DNA of 22,787 nt from Clostridia bacterium (GTDB lineage Bacteria; Bacillota_A; Clostridia; Oscillospirales; CAG-272): contig JAFUQY010000347.1 of assembly GCA_017472105.1 (NCBI GenBank), positions 1-22,787 on the forward strand, given 5' to 3'. Under the pieces are notes generated by a model. That model worked only from the letters and a program-made list of their open reading frames with translations. It made no database searches and was not told the origin of the DNA. Positions 1-8,086 of the stretch are shown here, piece after piece. The stretch's first letter is position 1. Every line of letters starts with the position of its first letter. Both the position numbers and the translations under genes were made by a program.

Positions 1-27
1 ATTATTCGTATAAGAGGAGTCGTCCAT
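1..27 (-). CDS. Possible 5' end of a further gene at the window edge (partial)
   Basis: An ATG on the minus strand at 27 opens nine codons (MDDSSYTNN) before the window ends. It lies 22 nt after the mtnN stop codon, so it could be the next gene of the same operon. The upstream GGCGGG abuts the ATG and is a poor ribosome binding site. Nothing about function can be said, and the ATG may be fortuitous. Confidence 0.2.
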
Positions 28-49
28 CCCGCCGGAAACACAGAATCTC

Positions 50-739
50 TTACAGTCTTTCCGCCAGAGCGATGACGGTTTTCGCGGATTTCTGCGCGGA
101 TGCCTTTGCAAAGGACGGGTAATCCTCGCACGCGCCGCCGTCCGCGTCATCGGAAATGGCACGGATCACCGCAAACGGGATCTTGTTGACATAACAGACC
201 TGACCGACTGCCGCGCCTTCCATTTCGCATGCGATGCCGCCGAAGGTTTCGGTGATGTATTTCTTCACTGCCGAATCCGCAACGAACCTATCACCGGATG
301 CAATGGTGCCGCAGTGGGTCCGGATGCCGTTTTCAGCCGCGATTGCGCAGATTTTCTCAGCGAGCTCAGCGGACGCGGGAATTTTCACGATGTTGATGCC
401 GGAGATGAGTCCAACGGGATCGCCGAGCGCGGAGGTATCCATGTCGTGCTGAACACAGTCGAGGGACACCGCCATGTCACCGATGGACAGCTCGCGGGTC
501 AGGGTTCCGCCGACGCCTGTATTCACGACGTAATCGGGGGCGTACTTCACGATCATGGTCTGAGCACACATGGCTGCGAACACCTTGCCGATGCCGCAGA
601 CCGCGCAGACCACGTCGCATCCGCCGATCTTGCCGACGGTGAAGGTGATGCTGCCGCATTCTTCCGTTTTCGCATCCGTCATGGCGGCGATGATTGCTTC
701 CGCTTCGATCGTCATGGCGGCGATAATTCCAAGTTTCAT
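50..739 (-). CDS. mtnN: 5'-methylthioadenosine/S-adenosylhomocysteine nucleosidase
   Basis: This cytoplasmic hydrolase is expected to cleave adenine from methylthioadenosine and S-adenosylhomocysteine, feeding methionine salvage and removing inhibitory by-products of SAM use. The 229-residue product has the usual length. Glu12 lies in the N-terminal IIAAMTIEAE segment, the Glu172/Glu174 pair in ACEMEGAA, and the catalytic Asp197 in AISDDAD; these match the E. coli enzyme numbering for Glu12, Glu174 and Asp197. TGVGGT (74-79) is the nucleoside-phosphorylase-fold glycine segment. The reading frame stays open upstream, but the ATG at 739 fits the family start and has AGAGGT in front; the 60-residue extension overlaps the end of nadE and looks non-coding. 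It follows nadE after 23 nt and is probably co-transcribed with it. Confidence 0.95.
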   Translation of the reverse strand: MKLGIIAAMTIEAEAIIAAMTDAKTEECGSITFTVGKIGGCDVVCAVCGIGKVFAAMCAQTMIVKYAPDYVVNTGVGGTLTRELSIGDMAVSLDCVQHDMDTSALGDPVGLISGINIVKIPASAELAEKICAIAAENGIRTHCGTIASGDRFVADSAVKKYITETFGGIACEMEGAAVGQVCYVNKIPFAVIRAISDDADGGACEDYPSFAKASAQKSAKTVIALAERL

Positions 740-762
740 ATTGCTACCTCTATGTTTATCTG

Positions 763-2655
763 TTATTTTTCGAATTTCATCTCCCAGCCGCAGGCATCGG
801 ACGGCATGACCCACGCGCCTCGGGGTGAGAATGCGACAGAGCCGACTGCGGGACCGTCGGGAAGTGCGCTTCTCTTGAACTGCTGGCTGTAGAAGCGGCG
901 GAAGAAAATGTTGATCCATTTTTCGATGGTTTCGTCGTCAAATTCTCCGGCAAACGCCGCCTGCGCTTCGCGGAAAATCTTCTCGGGCGTCTCACCCCAG
1001 CGGACGAAATGGTAAATGAAGAAGTCGTGCAGATCGTACGGTCCGACGATATCCTCGGTTTTCTGCGCAATTTCGCCGTCCTTCGCGGGCAGAAGCTCCG
1101 GGCTGACGGGAGTTGCCAGTACATCGCGGAACACGCGCGCAAGCTCGGTTTTGCCTTCCGCTTCGCAGACATCCGCGTAATATGCCACAACATGACGCAC
1201 GAGAGTCTTCGGAACACCGCCGTTGACGCCGTAGTTCGACATGTGGTCGCCGTTGTAGGTTGCCCAGCCCAGTGCCAGCTCGGACAGGTCGCCCGTTCCG
1301 ATGACGAGGGAGCCGTCGGCGTTGGCGATATCCATGATGATCTGCGTCCGTTCGCGTGCCTGCGCGTTTTCGTAGACGACGGAAAGATTTTCGGGATCGT
1401 GTCCGATGTCGCGGAAGTGGAGATCCACCGCCTCCTTGATGTCGATGCACCGGAACGCCGTGCCGAATTCAATCGCCAGTGACTCCGCATTGGAGCGTGT
1501 GCGGCTCGTCGTACCGAAGCAGGGCATGGTGACGGTCGTGATTTCGCTGTGATCCCTGCCGAGAATGTCCATGGCACGGACGGTGACGATCAGTGCGAGG
1601 GTGGAATCGAGCCCGCCGGAGAGCGCAACGACGCATCCCTTGGCATAAGCCGCTTTGATACGCTTCGCGAGTCCGTGTGCCTGAATTTCGAGAATCCGCG
1701 CGCAGTGCTGTTTCCGCTTCTCTTCCCCGTCGGGCATGAACGGATGGGACGAAATCGCACCCGTGAGGTCGGTGTCTCTCAGATCCAGACAGAAGGAACG
1801 CCACGCCCCCTCTCCCGTGATGTCAAAGCCGGGATTTTTCATGCGGTCGTGCTCCAGATGCTGTACATCCGCAACGGCAGTGGTCAGATCCCGTCCGCCG
1901 AAGGGGAGATTTTCCGCCAGCACCCCGCCGTTTGACGCAATGATGCAGTGACCGCCGTACACGCTGTCCGTGGTGGATTCCGTCATGCCGGCGTTTGCGT
2001 AAATGTAAGCCGCGCTCAGTCTGCCGGAGGATGCGGTGACAACGGTTCTGCGGTATTCTTCGCGTCCGATCAGCTCGGGAGACGCCGCCATCACAGCCAT
2101 CACATCCGCGCCCATTTTCGCAAGGGTATCCGCCGCACCGGAGTACAGGTCGTCCCCGATCAGGCAGGCAACACGCAGTCCGGGCATTTCTTCGGGGATG
2201 AACACATGCTCCGCCTTGAACAGTGCCATGTCGCCCGCAAATTCCTGATACATGGTTTCGCCGCTGTGCCACGGCCGGAAATACCGCATCTCATCGGCGG
2301 AAAGATTCGTCTTCGGAACGATTCCCAGAATCTCGCCGTCGCTGATTGCCGCAGCACAGTTGTACAGCTTGCCGTGTACCTGGATGGGCGCGCCGATGAA
2401 CGTGAGCATTTTTATGCCCGCCGTGTGCTTCTTCACCGTTTCCAGTGCGTTGAGGGTATTCTGAATCAGCGATTCGGTGAGGAACAAGTCCCCGCAGGTC
2501 GCTCCCGTCAGCGAAAGCTCGGGAAACGCCAGCACATGCACGCCTTCATCGTACGCTTTGTCGATGAGCGCGCAGATCGCGTCCGTATTTTTTGTGGGAG
2601 CGGCAATGAGAATCTCGGGCACAGCCGCCGCCAGCTTCACAAATCCGTGTTTCAT
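763..2655 (-). CDS. nadE: NAD+ synthase, two-domain (glutamine-dependent type), with atypical glutaminase site
   Basis: The last step of NAD synthesis: ATP-dependent amidation of nicotinic acid adenine dinucleotide. The 630-residue protein has an N-terminal nitrilase-fold amidase domain (about 1-300) and a C-terminal synthetase domain (about 325-630). The synthetase part looks intact: SGGLDST ATP-pyrophosphatase loop (346-352), YENAQARERTQI (428-439) and GTGDLSELALGWATYNGDHM (453-472). In the amidase part Glu46 (AFPELSLTG) and Lys115 (VPKTNLS) are present, but the segment expected to read E-I-C-E-D-L-W reads C-L-I-G-D-D-L-Y, placing Gly167 at the nucleophile. Glutamine use is therefore doubtful; ammonia may be the donor. 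The start overlaps the preceding acetyltransferase-like stop in ATGA, so translation is probably coupled. Confidence 0.95.
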   Translation of the reverse strand: MKHGFVKLAAAVPEILIAAPTKNTDAICALIDKAYDEGVHVLAFPELSLTGATCGDLFLTESLIQNTLNALETVKKHTAGIKMLTFIGAPIQVHGKLYNCAAAISDGEILGIVPKTNLSADEMRYFRPWHSGETMYQEFAGDMALFKAEHVFIPEEMPGLRVACLIGDDLYSGAADTLAKMGADVMAVMAASPELIGREEYRRTVVTASSGRLSAAYIYANAGMTESTTDSVYGGHCIIASNGGVLAENLPFGGRDLTTAVADVQHLEHDRMKNPGFDITGEGAWRSFCLDLRDTDLTGAISSHPFMPDGEEKRKQHCARILEIQAHGLAKRIKAAYAKGCVVALSGGLDSTLALIVTVRAMDILGRDHSEITTVTMPCFGTTSRTRSNAESLAIEFGTAFRCIDIKEAVDLHFRDIGHDPENLSVVYENAQARERTQIIMDIANADGSLVIGTGDLSELALGWATYNGDHMSNYGVNGGVPKTLVRHVVAYYADVCEAEGKTELARVFRDVLATPVSPELLPAKDGEIAQKTEDIVGPYDLHDFFIYHFVRWGETPEKIFREAQAAFAGEFDDETIEKWINIFFRRFYSQQFKRSALPDGPAVGSVAFSPRGAWVMPSDACGWEMKFEK

Positions 2656-3329
2656 ATCAATTTATCCTTAATTTTAATAAGTTCTTCCGCAAGGTACGCC
2701 GTTTCCGCTTCCGTTTCATTGAGAAACCGTGCGAGGTGGAATCCGTCGGCGGCCGCGTGGTGAATCTGAATGGAGAGCGGCATCATGGTTCTGCCGTCAC
2801 GTTCGGTGAATCCGCCCCATGCAACGGTTGGTGTGAGCGGATATGCCTCGCAGTTGACGCCGACGGAGGTAAAATGCCGCCACGGAACGCAGGATGCCTC
2901 AAAGGTGTTGTCCGGTGCGGGAATGCTCATGACACGCATACGTTTCGCCCGCGCGAGATCCGCCGCACAGCACTCCGCGAACCCGGCAAAATCCGGGCTC
3001 CATTTCGTGAACAGAGTCGTGTAGGTCTCGCTGTCCTCATGGAAAACGTTGTGCGCGGGACTGATTTCGTCAAACACCGCCGGTACGGGATACGGATCTT
3101 CCGCCGTCTCCGATGTGGTCATCCGGAATTCCGCATGGGCATTGATGACCTTCGAGACGCACCACAGCATCGCGATGTAGAAGGACACGCCGCAGTCATG
3201 GCACGCACGGCACAGCCCGGTCACGTCCACATCATCGCAGAGGGACACGGCACACGCGCATTCGTCCCAAAAATGCCGGAAATGCTCCCATCGCGGGTAA
3301 GTCTCCGGCGTCAGTCGGGTAATTTCCAT
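2652..3329 (-). CDS. Chloramphenicol acetyltransferase (CatA)-like acetyltransferase
   Basis: The 225-residue protein belongs to the CatA fold family, trimeric enzymes that acetylate a hydroxyl group with acetyl-CoA. The hallmark HHAAADGFH (190-198) supplies the catalytic histidine and the structural aspartate; known chloramphenicol enzymes read HHAVCDGFH. An arginine at about 18 (in RWEHFRHF), the FHEDSETY segment (96-103) and Ser146 before VPW (148-150) also match. Length is close to the family's 210-220. The true substrate is unknown: chromosomal relatives are common and need not give drug resistance. An excellent AAGGAGGT site precedes the ATG and a strong promoter lies just upstream. The gene overlaps nadE by 4 nt and heads the unit catA-like, nadE, mtnN. 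Confidence 0.85.
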   Translation of the reverse strand: MEITRLTPETYPRWEHFRHFWDECACAVSLCDDVDVTGLCRACHDCGVSFYIAMLWCVSKVINAHAEFRMTTSETAEDPYPVPAVFDEISPAHNVFHEDSETYTTLFTKWSPDFAGFAECCAADLARAKRMRVMSIPAPDNTFEASCVPWRHFTSVGVNCEAYPLTPTVAWGGFTERDGRTMMPLSIQIHHAAADGFHLARFLNETEAETAYLAEELIKIKDKLI

Positions 3330-3351
3330 AACGCACCTCCTTCCCAGTGTT

Positions 3352-3380
3352 ATTATACACTAAAAACGGCGGTTTTACAA
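3352..3380 (-). promoter_or_regulatory. Sigma-A promoter of the catA-like/nadE/mtnN unit
   Basis: On the minus strand TTGTAA (3375-3380) and TATAAT (3352-3357) are separated by 17 nt. The start codon at 3329 follows after a short leader containing AAGGAGGT. Seen directly; activity is inferred. Confidence 0.8.
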
Positions 3381-3391
3381 GACGGCACAAA

Positions 3392-3429
3392 GAAAAAGCC
3401 CGTGATCTTGTGTAAAATCACAGACTTTT
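3392..3429 (-). terminator. Intrinsic terminator after the XRE regulator
   Basis: A 13-bp stem (3394-3406 with 3417-3429, including G-U pairs) closes a 10-nt loop and on the minus strand runs into TTTTTC. It starts 6 nt beyond the stop codon of the regulator and separates it from the promoter of the next unit. Confidence 0.8.
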
Positions 3430-3435
3430 CGGGAC

Positions 3436-4536
3436 TCATTCACGGGTATAACGCTCATACCGTTCCATTAGCTTCTGAAACCGTTCATACTTGTGCAGCG
3501 GCTCAAACTCCGGCTCCCTGATCTTCCAGACATGATCGATCACACGCATTTTTCCTTTGAAAAGGGTCAGGTCAATGCCGCTGAGCAAAGGAGAGTTCAG
3601 GGTTTCATCCCGGTTTGCGGCACATTCGCATTGGATTTCACACGCATCCAGGATATATTCCAGCAGATCCAGTGCTTCTTCGTGCCGTCCCAGCTTTGTC
3701 AGAAAATATGCGGCATGCATTCCCGATATCTGTCCGATAAAGTTGACAAACGGTACTTTGAACCTGTCTTCACGGTTATACAGTGCCGGCAGACTCAGAT
3801 TCACCTGCTGACAGACAAGCCCGTTTTCCGGCTGATCCAGATTGTCATAGGCATACGCCATCTGTGAGGTCTGCCATGCCGCTTCCAGCAAATGACGCAC
3901 AAGTGCCTCCTGACGGCATCGGATTTCTTCGCGGTAATCCTTTTTGGCTTCAGCTATATCTGCGAGAAGCATCCAGTCATTGATAAGTTTTGCATCATAC
4001 TGTTTCGCGATTCTCTCCGCGTCTTCATAACGTCCACCGCCTGCAAGAAGACGAACCTTTAGTGTAATCATCTCGCTCAAAGATGCCACATCCTTAAACA
4101 GCGACAGATAGCGGTCCGCTGCCCGAAGTCCGTTATCCAGAATCCGCTGACGTTCCTCTCCTTTGGCATACGGTACATTCAAGCTCGAATAGAAGACAAC
4201 TTCCCACAGCAGTTTTTTGTGATCGGGATACTGCCTGAGAGCATCCGCAAACGCATCCAGCCGATCACCGTCCCACACATGTTTTGCCTCGATTTCCTCG
4301 ATCAGCCGATCCACTTCCCCGTCGTCCTTCCATGATGTACGTCCGAACAGCATATCCATGGACACCTCAAACACATTCGCAAGCGGGACGAGCTGAGAAA
4401 TATCCGGCAGACCCGCGCCGCTTTCCCATTTGCTGACCGCCTGTGACGTGACGCCGAGCAGTTCTGCAAGCTCCTCCTGCGTGATATCCCGCTCCTTCCG
4501 GAGTTTCCGGATAACCGCGCCGATGTTTTCGTTCAT
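3436..4536 (-). CDS. XRE-family transcriptional regulator with a long helical C-terminal domain
   Basis: The 366-residue protein begins with a Cro/CI-type helix-turn-helix domain (about 7-62; TQEELAELLGVTSQAVSKWE, 19-38, includes the recognition helix). The rest (about 75-366) is rich in predicted helix and leucine/alanine pairs resembling tetratricopeptide-like repeats, as in Bacillota regulators that bind a peptide or partner protein. No membrane segment is seen. The ATG at 4536 is chosen because GGAGG lies 5 nt upstream and it begins at the domain; 43 further upstream codons are open but include the promoter. It sits alone between terminators, so no target or ligand can be inferred from neighbours. 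Function beyond DNA binding is unknown. Confidence 0.85.
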   Translation of the reverse strand: MNENIGAVIRKLRKERDITQEELAELLGVTSQAVSKWESGAGLPDISQLVPLANVFEVSMDMLFGRTSWKDDGEVDRLIEEIEAKHVWDGDRLDAFADALRQYPDHKKLLWEVVFYSSLNVPYAKGEERQRILDNGLRAADRYLSLFKDVASLSEMITLKVRLLAGGGRYEDAERIAKQYDAKLINDWMLLADIAEAKKDYREEIRCRQEALVRHLLEAAWQTSQMAYAYDNLDQPENGLVCQQVNLSLPALYNREDRFKVPFVNFIGQISGMHAAYFLTKLGRHEEALDLLEYILDACEIQCECAANRDETLNSPLLSGIDLTLFKGKMRVIDHVWKIREPEFEPLHKYERFQKLMERYERYTRE

Positions 4537-4575
4537 AATTGCCTCCGTAAAATGAATTCCGGTACCGTTGGCTTC

Positions 4576-4604
4576 ATGATACCACATTTCCGCAGGTTTG
4601 TGAA
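4576..4604 (-). promoter_or_regulatory. Candidate promoter of the XRE regulator
   Basis: Minus-strand TTCACA (4599-4604) and TATCAT (4576-4581) are 17 nt apart, about 40 nt before the start codon. Match to consensus is moderate. Confidence 0.5.
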
Positions 4605-4621
4605 GCGACTCGTTCTCACAC

Positions 4622-4641
4622 AAAAACCAACGGAGCGTTGG
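4622..4641 (-). terminator. Second terminator after the histidine operon
   Basis: CCAACG-CTC-CGTTGG forms a 6-bp stem with a 3-nt loop (4627-4641), followed on the minus strand by TTTTT (4622-4626). It lies directly behind the first terminator. Confidence 0.75.
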
Positions 4642-4642
4642 A

Positions 4643-4672
4643 AAACAAAAACCCGCGCATGACACACGGGTT
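4643..4672 (-). terminator. First terminator after the histidine operon
   Basis: AACCCGTG pairs with CGCGGGTT (8 bp with one G-U; 4665-4672 with 4650-4657) around a 7-nt loop, followed on the minus strand by a T-rich run. It begins 8 nt beyond the hisIE stop codon. Confidence 0.8.
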
Positions 4673-4680
4673 CGCTGATA

Positions 4681-5328
4681 TTACTGCATCCGCTCCTGCT
4701 TGACCTTGTGGTCGACAACGTGACGGGAGCTGAGTTCCTTCATGACATCCTCGAAGGAAATGCCGGCTTCGCACATGAGCACGAGAACGTGATAAATGAG
4801 GTCGCAGATTTCGTAGACGGTTTCTTCCTTGTCCTCTGCCTTGCCCGCGATGATGACTTCGGTGCATTCCTCGCCGACCTTCTTGAGGATTTTGTCAAGT
4901 CCCTTCTGGAAGAGGTACGTGGTATAGGAACCTTCCGCGGGATTGGTCTTTCTGCCTTCGATGAGCTGCATGAGCGCCTTTACAGTGAAGTCGTTCTGAC
5001 CTTCCGCGATGTACAGCTCGTCGTTGAAGCAGGATTCCGCTCCGGTATGGCATGCGGGTCCTTCCTTCTTAACGACAACAGTGAGCGCGTCACGGTCGCA
5101 GTCCGCGGTGATGGCAACGATGTGCTGTACATTTCCGCTGGTCTCGCCCTTTCTCCAGAGTTCCTGACGGGATCTCGACCAGAAGCACGTCCGGCCTTCC
5201 TTCATGGAAATCTCGAGACTTTCCCGGTTCATGTATGCCAGCGTGAGCACCTCCCGGGTATAAAAATCGACCACGATGGCGGGAATCAGTCCCTGCGCAT
5301 CAAATTTCAGATCGTTTATATTAATCAT
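4681..5328 (-). CDS. hisI: Bifunctional phosphoribosyl-AMP cyclohydrolase / phosphoribosyl-ATP pyrophosphohydrolase
   Basis: A HisI-HisE fusion (hisIE) of 215 residues catalysing steps 2 and 3 of histidine synthesis: pyrophosphate removal from phosphoribosyl-ATP, then opening of the adenine ring. HisI part (about 1-108): [19 protein letters not shown] (48-66), metal-binding DCDRD (76-80) and zinc cysteines in [11 protein letters not shown] (91-101). HisE part (about 115-205): GSYTTYLF (133-140), [13 protein letters not shown] (149-161) and [10 protein letters not shown] (176-185). The ATG at 5328 is preferred over an open extension to 5379 because AAGGA stands upstream (11 nt, rather long) and the family begins here. 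It is the last gene of the operon, 57 nt after hisF, and is followed by two terminators. Confidence 0.95.
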   Translation of the reverse strand: MININDLKFDAQGLIPAIVVDFYTREVLTLAYMNRESLEISMKEGRTCFWSRSRQELWRKGETSGNVQHIVAITADCDRDALTVVVKKEGPACHTGAESCFNDELYIAEGQNDFTVKALMQLIEGRKTNPAEGSYTTYLFQKGLDKILKKVGEECTEVIIAGKAEDKEETVYEICDLIYHVLVLMCEAGISFEDVMKELSSRHVVDHKVKQERMQ

Positions 5329-5385
5329 AGTTATGGCTGTCCTTTCTTTTTCAGGGGAAAATTGCGTAATTCGATTCATTCTGCA

Positions 5386-6147
5386 TTATCTGAGCCGTAC
5401 GTTGATCCCGTTCTCGTGCATGAGCTGCTTGAGATCGGGGATTGCGACTTCTCCGAAGTGGAAGATGCTTGCGGCAAGTCCGGCATCCATGGTGGGAATT
5501 TCACGGAACAGGGTGACGAAATCCTCCGCGGATCCCGCACCGCCCGATGCGATGACGGGAACCGGGGACACTTCGATGACTGCCTTAAGCATCTCGATAT
5601 CGAAGCCCTTCTTCACGCCGTCGGTGTCGATGCTGTTGACGACGATTTCACCCGCGCCGCGCTCAATTCCCTGACGGATCCACTCGATGGCGTCGATGCC
5701 GGTGTCGATTCTACCGCCCTTGGCGAAAAGGTGGAACGTCCCGTCGACGCGCTTGATGTCGCAGGAGAGCACCACGCACTGGCTTCCGTAACGCTCCGCG
5801 GCTTCTCCGATCAGATCGGGATTCCGGATTGCGCCGGAGTTGACGCTGACCTTATCCGCGCCGCATTTGAGTACGCGGTCGAAGTCGTCGAGGGTATTGA
5901 TGCCGCCGCCGACGGTGAGAGGAATATACACCTTCGATGCGGTTTCTCTTAAAATATCGCAGAACACACTGCGGCCTTCGACAGATGCGGTGATATCGTA
6001 GAACACCAGCTCATCCGCGCCGGACTTGGAATAATATTCGGCGAGGGACACCGGGGAGGACACGTCGGTCACGCCCTCGAAGTTCACGCCCTTGACCACG
6101 CGTCCGTTTTTGACATCCAGACACGGGATAATTCTCTTGGTAATCAT
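5386..6147 (-). CDS. hisF: Imidazole glycerol phosphate synthase, cyclase subunit HisF
   Basis: HisF forms a heterodimer with HisH and uses ammonia delivered through its barrel to convert PRFAR into imidazole glycerol phosphate and AICAR. The 253-residue (beta/alpha)8 barrel has the two catalytic aspartates at the usual positions: Asp11 in IIPCLDVKNG and Asp130 in LSCDIKR. Phosphate-binding loops are visible as VGGGI (79-83) and SGG in the C-terminal half. Length is typical. Its ATG overlaps the hisA stop codon in ATGA, indicating translational coupling. Confidence 0.97.
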   Translation of the reverse strand: MITKRIIPCLDVKNGRVVKGVNFEGVTDVSSPVSLAEYYSKSGADELVFYDITASVEGRSVFCDILRETASKVYIPLTVGGGINTLDDFDRVLKCGADKVSVNSGAIRNPDLIGEAAERYGSQCVVLSCDIKRVDGTFHLFAKGGRIDTGIDAIEWIRQGIERGAGEIVVNSIDTDGVKKGFDIEMLKAVIEVSPVPVIASGGAGSAEDFVTLFREIPTMDAGLAASIFHFGEVAIPDLKQLMHENGINVRLR

Positions 6148-6863
6148 ACTTCCTCCGTAATCTTCACGGCTTCTGCGAGATCGATACTGCCGTTGTAGAT
6201 GGCGCGGCCGACGATGGCACCGTAGATGTTCATCTTTTTCAGTGCGCGGACGTCGTCCAGTGTGCTTACACCGCCGGATGCCGTGACATCGAAGGTATAT
6301 TTCGCGGAGATTTCCTCGTACAGGGAGCGGTTTGTGCCCTGCATCGCGCCGTCCTTGGAAATATCGGTGACGATGACGTTCTTCACGCCGAGCTTTTCCA
6401 GCCGGTCGAGGAAGTCCTCGTACTTCACGCCGTCGTCCTCAAGCCATCCGCTGACAGCGACCATGCCGTTCTTGATATCGACGCCGACCGCGATTTTTTC
6501 GCCGTAGGTCTTCACCATTTCTTCAAGGAATTCGGGATCGCGCAGTGCGGCTGTGCCGAGAATGACACGTCCCACGCCTGCGTCGAGATAGCGCTTCACG
6601 GTTTCCGGATTCCGGATGCCGCCGCCGACTTCGACGAACAGACCGCTTTCCTTCACGATCTCCTCGATCACATGCGCGTTTTCCGCCTTGCCGGATTTTG
6701 CGCCGTCGAGGTCAACCACATGCATCACCTTCGCGCCGGCTTCCCGGAAGGAACGTGCCGCATCGTTGGGAGAAACCTGAAATACGGTTTTCTGATTGTA
6801 GTCTCCGTACAGAAGGCGTACCACCTTGCCTTCGGAGAGGTCAATTGCGGGTAAAATCAGCAT
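6144..6863 (-). CDS. hisA: ProFAR isomerase HisA
   Basis: HisA catalyses the Amadori rearrangement of ProFAR to PRFAR, the step before HisHF. The 239-residue half-barrel-repeat protein has catalytic Asp8 (LPAIDLSEG) and Asp129 (VGVDIKNG), phosphate loops VGGGIRNP (79-86) and ASGGVS near the C-terminus, and TDISKDG (166-172). Length is typical. A strong GGGAGG site precedes the ATG and overlaps the end of hisH; the intergenic gap is 12 nt. Confidence 0.97.
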   Translation of the reverse strand: MLILPAIDLSEGKVVRLLYGDYNQKTVFQVSPNDAARSFREAGAKVMHVVDLDGAKSGKAENAHVIEEIVKESGLFVEVGGGIRNPETVKRYLDAGVGRVILGTAALRDPEFLEEMVKTYGEKIAVGVDIKNGMVAVSGWLEDDGVKYEDFLDRLEKLGVKNVIVTDISKDGAMQGTNRSLYEEISAKYTFDVTASGGVSTLDDVRALKKMNIYGAIVGRAIYNGSIDLAEAVKITEEV

Positions 6864-6875
6864 ATTCTTCCTCCC

Positions 6876-7493
6876 TTACAGTTCGCAGAAAGCTCTGAGG
6901 ATATCCAGTCCCACGTCGCCGCTCTTTTCGGGATGGAACTGCACACCGTGGACGAACTTGCCGTCACTCACAGCCGCGGTCAGCTCAGCACCGTACTCCG
7001 TTGTCGCAATGGTCCCGGCTTCGCAGTCGGATGCGTAGAACGAATGGACGAAATAGACGCAGTCGTTCTCGTGGATGTTCTTGAACAGCGGAGAGACAGG
7101 TCGGTCCTTCGGGAAATGGAGCGGGTTCCAGCCGATGTGCGGGATTTTGTAATCCTTCGGAATCACGTCGGCGATGGGCGTAACCTCTCCCTTGATGAGA
7201 CCGAGACCTTCGTGTTCGCCGAATTCATAGCTCTTTTCCAGAAGAAGCTGCATGCCGAGACAGATGCCGAGAATGGGCTTGCGCGATGCTTCTTCCTTCA
7301 CCACATCCCAGAGACCGGTGTTTTTCAGCTTCTGTGCCGCGTCTCCGAATGCACCAACACCGGGCAGGATGATGCGCTCCGCTTTGGCGATGGTTTCGCG
7401 GTCAGCGGTCAGCACGGCGTCGGCACCGATATACTTGAAGGAGCAGGACAGGGAGAAAATATTGCCCACTCCGTAGTCGATAATTGCGATCAT
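6876..7493 (-). CDS. hisH: Imidazole glycerol phosphate synthase, glutaminase subunit HisH
   Basis: A class I glutamine amidotransferase that hydrolyses glutamine and channels ammonia into HisF. The catalytic triad is visible: Cys78 in GICLGMQ, His187 and Glu189 in QFHPEKSG. LPGVGAF (43-49) is the oxyanion-strand segment. At 205 residues it has the normal length. Its ATG shares one base with the hisB stop codon (TAATG), so the two are probably translationally coupled. Confidence 0.97.
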   Translation of the reverse strand: MIAIIDYGVGNIFSLSCSFKYIGADAVLTADRETIAKAERIILPGVGAFGDAAQKLKNTGLWDVVKEEASRKPILGICLGMQLLLEKSYEFGEHEGLGLIKGEVTPIADVIPKDYKIPHIGWNPLHFPKDRPVSPLFKNIHENDCVYFVHSFYASDCEAGTIATTEYGAELTAAVSDGKFVHGVQFHPEKSGDVGLDILRAFCEL

Positions 7494-8086
7494 TATAAAA
7501 CACCCTTCGTTGACGGAATTTCATCGGCGAATCTTGCGTCAATGGCGACGGCGCGGGAGAGTACCCGTCCGCATGCCTTGAAGATTCCCTCGATGATGTG
7601 GTGTGCGTTTTCTCCGGCGAGCATCCGGATGTGCAGGGTCATTTCCGCCGCACGGATGAACGCCAGCCAGAATTCCTTGCACAGTGCGGTATCAAAATCC
7701 CCGGTCTTTTCCGCGGGCATCGCAATCTCATGCGCGAGGTATGCCCGTCCGGAGATATCGACTGCCGCCAGAATCAGAGCTTCGTCCATGGGCAGGATGA
7801 TATCCGCATAACGGTTGATGCCGCGCTTGTCTCCGAGAGCCGCCTTGAATGCCTGACCGAGCACGATGCCGCAGTCCTCGACGGTATGGTGGTAGTCGAC
7901 TTCGGTGTCGCCGTCACAGGTGAGGGTCAGATCGAACCGCCCGTGCTTCGCGAACAAGGTCATCATGTGGTCAAAGAATCCGCAGCCGGTCTTCACGGTG
8001 CTCTTGCCGGTGCCGTCGAGATTCAGCGTCAGCGCGATTTTGGTTTCCGCGGTGTTCCGCTCGATGGTGATGGTTCTCTCAGCCAT
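7493..8086 (-). CDS. hisB: Imidazoleglycerol-phosphate dehydratase HisB
   Basis: A manganese-dependent enzyme that dehydrates imidazole glycerol phosphate to imidazole acetol phosphate. The 197-residue monofunctional form shows both half-domains and their metal ligands: GFFDHMMTLFAKH (36-48), DYHHTVED (64-71), DEALILAAVDISGR (101-114) and NAHHIIEGIFKA (160-171). There is no fused histidinol-phosphatase domain, unlike enterobacterial HisB. The start overlaps the end of hisC by 8 nt. Confidence 0.97.
   Translation of the reverse strand: MAERTITIERNTAETKIALTLNLDGTGKSTVKTGCGFFDHMMTLFAKHGRFDLTLTCDGDTEVDYHHTVEDCGIVLGQAFKAALGDKRGINRYADIILPMDEALILAAVDISGRAYLAHEIAMPAEKTGDFDTALCKEFWLAFIRAAEMTLHIRMLAGENAHHIIEGIFKACGRVLSRAVAIDARFADEIPSTKGVL

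Noticed and set aside
740..919. Sixty-codon N-terminal extension of mtnN
   Set aside because: It overlaps the end of nadE, is Arg-rich, and the internal ATG has a proper ribosome binding site and matches the family start.
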